Both the position numbers and the translations under genes were made by a program. DNA of 12,500 nucleotides, from positions 1,233,403 through 1,245,902 of the forward strand of contig BLFN01000227.1 in the NCBI GenBank assembly GCA_014634225.1. Direction: 5' to 3'. Each line of letters begins with the position of its first letter. Within the stretch, counting starts at the first letter, position 1. This DNA is from Acropora yongei (taxonomy: Eukaryota; Cnidaria; Anthozoa; Scleractinia; Acroporidae). Shown here one piece after another: positions 7,817-12,500 of the stretch. Below the pieces are notes generated by a model. It was not told where the DNA came from and made no database searches. It saw only the letters and a list, made by a program, of their open reading frames with translations.

Positions 7817-8415
7817 AAATGTAAGAGTCAGACGATTACTTGTCATGTTGTAGTGCAGAGTGATTGGGGTATTTCTTGTAACCACCACAGAAGATCGGCC
7901 GATATAGTGATATTTGCCGTCAGCCTTCCTGAATTTCCTCTTATGCAAATAGCTTTGTGCAGAAAATCGAGAAGGGCAAAATATCTTTCTTGCGGAGGTC
8001 TGCTTTTCAATAACAATGTCAATTTTCTTCCCTTTCCCTGATACAGCAACCTCACAACCATATCCTCAAGCCAGAGTCATTATGTGTCTAAACACTGGCC
8101 AAGGGATAAACAGAGTGATGGGATTAATGAGCCCCGTTGCTTTTGAATGAGTTTGTTTGTGCTTCAAGCTTTCCCCTAACTCCTGCAAATAGGAGGCGAT
8201 AAGGGGTCCGGCAAGTTCAAGTTTGTTACCGCAAACCTCCTCGTGAAGAGAATCCATTTCTCCCATTCCATAATTTGGCTTGTTTTTAGCAAATCTCACA
8301 GCTTTAAGCCAAACTTCATTTCTACAGTGCTGGTGTTCCAAAATTTGCCCTCTCGCTCTGATCTAGCCTTGTTAGCTTTTAAATCTAAGTTGCTATGCTC
8401 CAGTTGGGCCGCCAT
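7817..8415 (-). pseudogene. Unrecognised minus-strand gene fragment with ATG and splice donor
   Basis: I do not recognise the product. ATG GCG GCC at 8415 (context ACAAATATGGCGG) reads MAAQLEHSNLDLKANKARS and continues EREGKFWNTSTVEMKFG to TGA at 8298. A frame change just before leads to VRFAKNKPNYGMGEMDSL, ELAGPLIASYLQELGESLKH and INPITLFIPWPVFRHIMTLA, then TGA at 8068-8066. In the same frame it goes on GYGCEVAVSGKGKKIDIVIE, KQTSARKIFCPSRFSAQSY, GKYHYIGRSSVVVTRNTPIT and SNRLTLTF. It ends at a textbook phase-0 donor, TTT|GTAAGT (intron from 7816 down). The TGA is one transition from CGA. The mixed hydrophobic and charged composition, the long frame and the donor argue for a former real exon. 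The next exon would lie below 7810, where only the opposing SAP gene is found. Confidence 0.5.
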
Positions 8416-8519
8416 ATTTGTTATTTCTCAGAGGTAATGGGAAAAGACCGCTGTAAACACTGTGCCCGCACAAACGGGAGAAAAGTCCCTGGCAACCGAC
8501 CATCGTGATGTGATCCATT

Positions 8520-8531
8520 ATCCCGCCAAAC
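8520..8531 (-). promoter_or_regulatory. E2F-like site upstream of the minus-strand ATG
   Basis: On the minus strand the sequence TTTGGCGGGATAA lies about 105 bases before the ATG at 8415. It resembles the E2F consensus TTTGGCGGGAA. The surrounding 8416-8560 is less AT-rich than the average of the window and contains no frame. A chance match is possible. Confidence 0.2.
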
Positions 8532-9210
8532 TGTTCAATCTTTTAGCGCGCATGACAAAATAGAAAGGTGAAATGTAATGAGAACTATATTAGGCTGTTG
8601 ACAGAATTTGCCCGCTTTGAAAATTTGAATGCGGATGCTGCAGACACGACAAAAATTTGTCACGACAAATCATGTCCTTAGATTTTGTTGAGACAATTCC
8701 AGTTTTGTCTGCTAGTGCCGATAGGCCCTAACGTGTCGAGAGTCGAGACTGTAATTTGGAGAGTCCATAAATCATCGATTTGAACACTTTTTATAACAAT
8801 CACGGCTTCCATATTGTTCTTTTGAACTGATTGAAATGAAATCTTATCATAAGAAATGGCCCGGAAACACGCTAAACCCTGTGGTCACGCTATATTTACG
8901 CATATTTTTGAAATAGTTTAAGATATTTTTACTTGCAAAACCCTCTCAAGAGCTTCAATATTACAGTACATTTGCTTTGGGGAAAAATAGAATCTCGCTG
9001 GTGCAAATGATGATCATGGGTCTCTGACCTTAAACCTGGTTGCATCACAAAAGAAAATAAACAGAAACGAGCTGAAACCTTGCAGTCTTCCAACACCTCC
9101 TGAAAAAATCTGATGATAGATCTTTGTATGGCAGCTGCATACTCTTTACCTGTCAGGTAAACTTAGTTCTTGTCTGCATAGTTTGAGACAAAAAATGTTA
9201 ATGTTTCCAG
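8532..9210. other. Spacer, with a weak exon candidate at its right end
   Basis: No gene is supported from 8532 to about 9060. A short imperfect palindrome GACAAAAATTTGTC lies near 8648. From 9076 to 9156 the plus strand is open (FQHLLKKSDDRSLYGSC) and ends at the donor CAG|GTAAAC (9157). The next acceptor, TTAATGTTTCCAG at 9210, opens the Ulp1-type gene, so 9076-9156 may be an upstream exon joined in phase 0. Confidence 0.35.
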
Positions 9211-10365
9211 GAGATAATCAAGAATAATAGTTTCCATGACACTAAGAGATACCAAGCGGCAATGATAAACTATCCACCAATCGTGCTGGCCTCTGGTCTT
9301 ACTTTGATTCTGCGAATGCCCAAAACGATCAGCTTTAGAGGTATCCCTCCGCAATCCACATGCAAGCAAATGATCTATCTGTTGAAAGGTGGCAATAACA
9401 GTGCTATATCTTGTCGTGCAGGGACGTTTATGGAACAGTCGGAAAGAATAATTCTGAATGTTCACAAGCTGCGCGACATCAGGTCTCTCGTCAAGGAAGA
9501 AGAAGAGTGGATGGATCAAGACCGGAATTTCCCTATTGTGACAATGACATGGCCAAGTACGCAACTCCAATTTTTGATTATCGAGACAGGAGGAGCATAT
9601 TAAGTCACAACCGTCATATCCTCGGGTCTGATTTAGCCACCATTGCTCGAAAGGGCTGGATCAGCCATGCAATTCTAAATGGGGTAGCTGACATCTTACA
9701 GATGAACAGGAAACATACTTCAGTGATCATGTTGAATGATGTTTTGATGATTGGCAATGACCTACAGAGGTACCTTACGGAGAAATTGTCAAGATCAACT
9801 GAATGAATTATTTTCATGATGAATGTTGAAGGAAAAAATCCAACCAAGTATATATTAGCTCCCTGAATCGTCCTGGTTGCGACTGGAAATAAATTTATGT
9901 CGATCTCAAGTCCAACAAGTGGTATTACAGTGATACCAGTTGCTGGCGATTGCCATTGAACTTGAAGGGTGCTGTTTCATTTATTGTATCTATCGAGTTC
10001 TGTGCATGTCTCCCAAGTCGTTTGCTGGAATTGTTGAAGGTCATGTTGACATAAATGGTTCTGCTGATTCCACAGCGCACACGTGCTCACCAACATGCCT
10101 GAAAATCATCCCCTTGCAAACATGCATGAACATTTGTGGGGCAGCAGTTGCAATACTATCAGCTATTGCTGTAAAAGCACCTAACCTGTGGAGAAAAGTT
10201 TTTCTGAAACAAAAAGGGGTTCTTCCTGATTCCCTAAAATGGTTGATTCCGTCAACTACCCATTCTGATTCTTTACGACGCACTTTGATTTCGTGGCTCA
10301 TAAGGGGATCAGTTGATATTTCTGTGATTGGAGTACCCGCAGAGCATGCGAATAGTGCTGTTGGG
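9211..10365 (+). pseudogene. Ulp1/SENP-type (C48) cysteine peptidase domain, broken
   Basis: Ulp1/SENP peptidases cleave SUMO or similar modifiers. After an acceptor the exon reads EIIKNNSFHDTKRYQAAM and PPIVLASGLTLILRMPK. A frame change between 9550 and 9610 leads to GSDLATIARKGWISHAILNG. After TGA (9804) and another frame change comes SSLNRPGCDWK, TAA (9890), then IYVDLKSNKWYYSD. A further change near 9950 gives PLQTCMNICGAAVAI and a long intact stretch (LWRKVFLKQKGVLPDSLKWL, LRRTLISWLIRGSVDIS). The pattern matches the H-W, D, Q and C-G core: the first D (9881) to the second D (9932) is 17 residues, and Q (10117) to C (10135) is 6. These spacings equal His533-Asp550 and Gln597-Cys603 as I recall for SENP1. 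The residue aligned with the catalytic His is Asp, so this copy should be inactive even without the breaks. Confidence 0.65.
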
Positions 10366-10949
10366 GCTACCAGAAAGAGTGATGACTGGCACAATAACGC
10401 AGACCAACGTGACATGGATTGTGATGAATGGAGCTGCGAAAAACATAACAGCGGTCCAGGTGGAAGACAACAAAGAAGGGAGTATAGTCCACAATGCTGT
10501 AGATGGCCAATGTACATGAGAAAGCAGTGGAGAAAGTGATGGTGTCCATGTGAGTGAGAGACAGAGAGTGTATCCGCAAGATTCTGGAGATGATGAGGTG
10601 TTCTTTGTGAGGCAAAAGTTCTCTGGGGTTGAGGAACTTAAGACAGCCAAAAAGATTTATGAAGGCAGTCACTTTTGTGAATTGTGGAAAAGAGACATTC
10701 TTCACTCGGATATCCTTGCCTTGCAAACACATTTTTAATGTTTGTGAGGTTGTCAATTTTCCAGCTTTTGATGAAGCCCTTGGTCATAAGCGTTCGATAA
10801 TGGTTTTCTATTTAACAACAAACTGTCTGAGCCTGGACATCCCTCCTCTCCATGACCAAGATGCGGACCACTGTGTCTTGAACCTTGCAGAAAATAAAAG
10901 TAGTCTTACACAATCTCAAACATTCAAGAGAGCTCTTAACACGGCATAA
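10366..10949 (+). pseudogene. Acidic linker and SWIM-like zinc finger after the peptidase domain
   Basis: One frame (2) runs from about 10340 to 10736 with a single TGA at 10517-10519. It reads LPERVMTGTITQTNVTWIVM, then VQVEDNKEGSIV and, after the stop, SERQRVYPQDSGDDEVFFVR. Near 10670 the better frame becomes 0: VNCGKETFFTRISLPCKHIF, NVCEVVNFPAFDEALG, LSLDIPPLHDQD and on to a stop at 10947. Cys (10683) and P-C-K-H (10719-10730) fit the SWIM finger pattern CxC...CxH, but the second Cys of the first pair is absent. SWIM fingers sit at the C terminus of Mutator-like transposases, and the following xLSLD block resembles their tails. The change of frame is not marked by a splice site I can see. 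Confidence 0.45.
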
Positions 10950-11418
10950 GTTCTTGCCTCCCTAGTCAGTGGGGGTGGCATGTCTACATTCCAAAGACAA
11001 CATAAAGTTCTAGAGTCTTTGATAAGGAGCTGGAAACATGGCCATGAGGTAGGTATGAAAGAAATGAGAAAAATTCCACTGAAAAGGTGCACTCGATCTC
11101 TTAGAATAAGAACTATTTTTCCAATAGTCTGTACAAATGTATCCAATATAACTATACTCGGAAAACTAACTTTGCGATCATCAAATTAAAGATGACACAG
11201 TGCTGACTGAGACACAGGGAAAGTCTGGTGAATATCAAGACCAGACAACAGTCAGTGTGAACGATCAGCTGTCTTTCAATTTCACATTCCTGGTGATCAA
11301 CCTGTTAATATTTCAGTTAAATAGGGCTGTTAGCATTGTTGAGCATTAATGAGTCACGGTTTACGCCACTTCTCCAATCGGGTTTCTTTCTTGTGGTCTC
11401 AATTATTTTATCGGCTAG
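10950..11418 (+). other. Weakly coding stretch between SWIM-like block and UIM-like exon
   Basis: Short frames read HKVLESLIRSWKHGHEVGMK (about 11000-11060) and VLTETQGKSGEYQDQTT (about 11202-11255). Both are protein-like but neither is bounded by good splice sites. This could be the decayed tail of the preceding unit or intron. The end, from about 11370 to TCGGCTAG at 11418, is T-rich and may be an intron end. Confidence 0.3.
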
Positions 11419-11564
11419 AAAAGAGTTCAAAGTCATACCCCGATGTGGTATCAGGATTAAGTTTAGAGAACGAGAGTGCTTCTCAACCTTCCAATACGTT
11501 CTGGCGAACATATCAAATGGAAGACAAGGAAGATGCAATGAAAAGGGCTATAGCAAATAGTATG
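11419..11564 (+). CDS. Exon candidate with a UIM-like motif
   Basis: Between a T-rich acceptor ending TAG (11418) and the strong donor ATG|GTAAGT (11565), frame 0 is fully open. It reads KSSKSYPDVVSGLSLENESA, then a Ser/Pro-poor helix, then EDAMKRAIANSM. That last block fits the ubiquitin-interacting motif pattern: acidic cluster, x-x-A-hydrophobic-x-x-S. The exon ends in phase 0, as does the next one. Nothing in it is broken. The minus-strand frames over it are shadows. It could be a functional exon of a larger gene or part of the Ulp1/SWIM unit. The motif is short and the match could be accidental. Confidence 0.5.
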
Positions 11565-11655
11565 GTAAGTGATGAAAATCTTAGATGATTCAGAGAATTT
11601 ACTCTATGTTCGACTTCTGTCAATTTTACTGGGCAATTTTCAATCGCTGTTCTAG

Positions 11656-11733
11656 GCTGACCAACAAGTGTATTTTGATGTTTCATGCCAATCAACAAGT
11701 GCCAGCACAAGTAGCATTCTTGACTTGACAAAG
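11656..11733 (+). CDS. Intact 78-base exon with a SUMO-interacting-like motif
   Basis: The acceptor TTTTCAATCGCTGTTCTAG (to 11655) and the donor AAG|GTAAGA (11734) bracket 26 open codons in phase 0: ADQQVYFDVSCQSTSAS, then TSSILDLTK. ILDLT (11716-11730) preceded by serines resembles the SUMO-interacting motif VIDLT found in SUMO-targeted proteins. It joins in phase to the UIM-like exon 91 bases upstream, giving NSM-ADQQ. Two consecutive in-phase exons with clean splice sites are the best evidence for real splicing in this window. The next exon downstream was not found. Confidence 0.55.
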
Positions 11734-11903
11734 GTAAGACAAGTTGTATTTTACATAATTGTCTTAAGAGGGTCATAATTAACACGTCATAATATATGTA
11801 TGTCTTACACTTTGCAATGTAATTTTTAGTGGATTAGGCCTAAATAGGAATAGGTGATGCATTTTCACATACTTTATTAACATTTAAACTGAAAATCTTG
11901 ATG

Positions 11904-12266
11904 AGATGTCGACCAATATAGCGATCGATACATTGGTCGCGGCCCCCCATAAGATACATGATCCGTTATCTGTAGTGTTTTTCCCGCGGTTAGCCCCACC
12001 TGTAAAGGACTTTGGAAACCTCAGTTCCTATTGTTGGTTATCTTTATCTAACAATAGGCGCATTCACCAATCCCATCTCAGCGAGTACACAAATAAATGC
12101 CAGTTTTAAGAGGGCTAGAGGGTAGTTGGCCGCCAGCGATGGCAGAGTAGAGAGAGTTGGCTGCCGGCTACGGCAGAGTGCTGAAGTTCAATGCAAAGAT
12201 AAAGGAAGTGAAACAAAGTGAAACGCTGAAGCTGTGACTACAAAATCTGTCCCGTAACAGGAGCAT
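11904..12266 (+). repeat. Dispersed repeat family, copy 2
   Basis: This is the same family and orientation as 3392-3710, about 95.7% identical over the core. It has about 30 extra bases near its start, including a near-palindrome at 11911-11938, and an extra block ACGCTGAAGCTGTGACTAC around 12222-12240. It ends CCCGTAACAGGAGCA (12265). The internal 31-base duplication and both Pol III-like boxes are intact. It lacks most of the TATATCGACC head seen at copy 1. Confidence 0.9.
11911..11938. repeat. 28-bp imperfect palindrome in copy 2
   Basis: GACCAATATAGCGA and TCGATACATTGGTC are inverse complements at 12 of 14 positions, centred on CGATCG. It could be a protein-binding dyad or the tip of a terminal inverted repeat of this family. 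In copy 1 the equivalent sequence at 3320-3335 has only the left half. Confidence 0.6.
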
Positions 12267-12381
12267 GAACTCATAAACTCCATCTTAGAGCCTTCTTTTG
12301 AGTATGTTTTGCAAATACTAGGTTCCAACGCTTAACTTCTCGTGTCCCTACAGGTATTTCATTTCGTTTTAATTTTCTGCG

Positions 12382-12500
12382 ATGCCGAAAATGAAACTTC
12401 AAATTTTAGCTGAGCAGGCCATCGATCGCAACCAGGAGGCATTGGAATATCTTCAACTCACGGAAACTACTTTGGTTGGCTCTAAAAACAACGCAGTCAC
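12382..12500 (+). CDS. Open reading frame running off the right edge
   Basis: ATG CCG AAA ATG after an in-frame TAA (12370) starts MPKMKLQILAEQAIDRNQEA, which continues LEYLQLTETTLVGSKNNAVT to the window end, 39 codons without a stop. The helix-forming, charged composition is protein-like. An alternative is that the ATG is intronic and the exon begins after CAAATTTTAG (12409), in the same frame. I do not recognise the product. Confidence 0.35.
   Translation, partial: MPKMKLQILAEQAIDRNQEALEYLQLTETTLVGSKNNAV

Noticed and set aside
8500..8515. NF-kB-like GGGACTTTTC and RFX-like half site on the minus strand near 8480-8500
   Set aside because: Each has mismatches to consensus and is expected by chance in a stretch of this length.
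10041..10756. Several minus-strand frames of 113 to 158 codons
   Set aside because: They oppose the Ulp1-type and linker frames, which contain the peptidase motif with correct spacing. The minus-strand products look low in coding character.
11513..11785. 90-codon minus-strand frame
   Set aside because: It crosses two plus-strand exons with good splice sites and has no motif of its own.

Overview
The window looks like accessory, repeat-rich nuclear DNA from a eukaryote, most likely a cnidarian and perhaps a stony coral. This rests on AT-rich DNA, phase-matched GT/AG splice signals, no bacterial-style operons, and several repeat or protein families that I remember from coral-type genomes. That memory was not checked by a search. 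No ribosomal RNA, tRNA or CRISPR was found. Almost every coding stretch longer than about 60 codons is broken by stops or frame changes, so the window is mainly a graveyard of mobile-element and mobile-element-like genes.

Layout from the left. A perfect-looking foldback palindrome (29-234) is followed by a decayed Ty3/Gypsy-type gag (501-1652). A short helix-turn-helix-like fragment with two stops lies at 1951-2299, then about 1 kb of AT-rich DNA with one weak terminal-exon candidate. A degenerate TATATCGACC repeat leads into dispersed repeat copy 1 (3392-3710). On the minus strand next to it is the N-terminal third of a Harbinger/HARBI1-like transposase (3749-4251).

From 4728 to 7757 a spliced, plus-strand reading of about 2.4 kb of exon can be followed through several breaks. 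It has a start exon, a coiled coil, a long conserved-looking core, a Cys/His zinc-finger remnant and a SAP-like end. It faces a second, unrecognised, minus-strand gene (8415-7817) that keeps an ATG in good context and a GTAAGT donor. After about 650 bp without a gene comes a plus-strand Ulp1/SENP-type cysteine-peptidase domain (9211-10365), then an acidic linker and SWIM-like zinc finger (to 10949). Two exon-like blocks follow, carrying a ubiquitin-interacting-like motif (11419-11564) and a SUMO-interacting-like motif (11656-11733). A second copy of the dispersed repeat (11904-12266) and an open reading frame running off the end (12382-12500) finish the window.

The most interesting reading is that 9211-11733 is one multi-exon unit joining a SUMO-protease fold to SUMO- and ubiquitin-binding motifs. 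In this copy the residue aligned with the catalytic histidine is aspartate. The two dispersed-repeat copies differ at only about 4% of positions, so they probably arrived later than the much more decayed genes they bracket.
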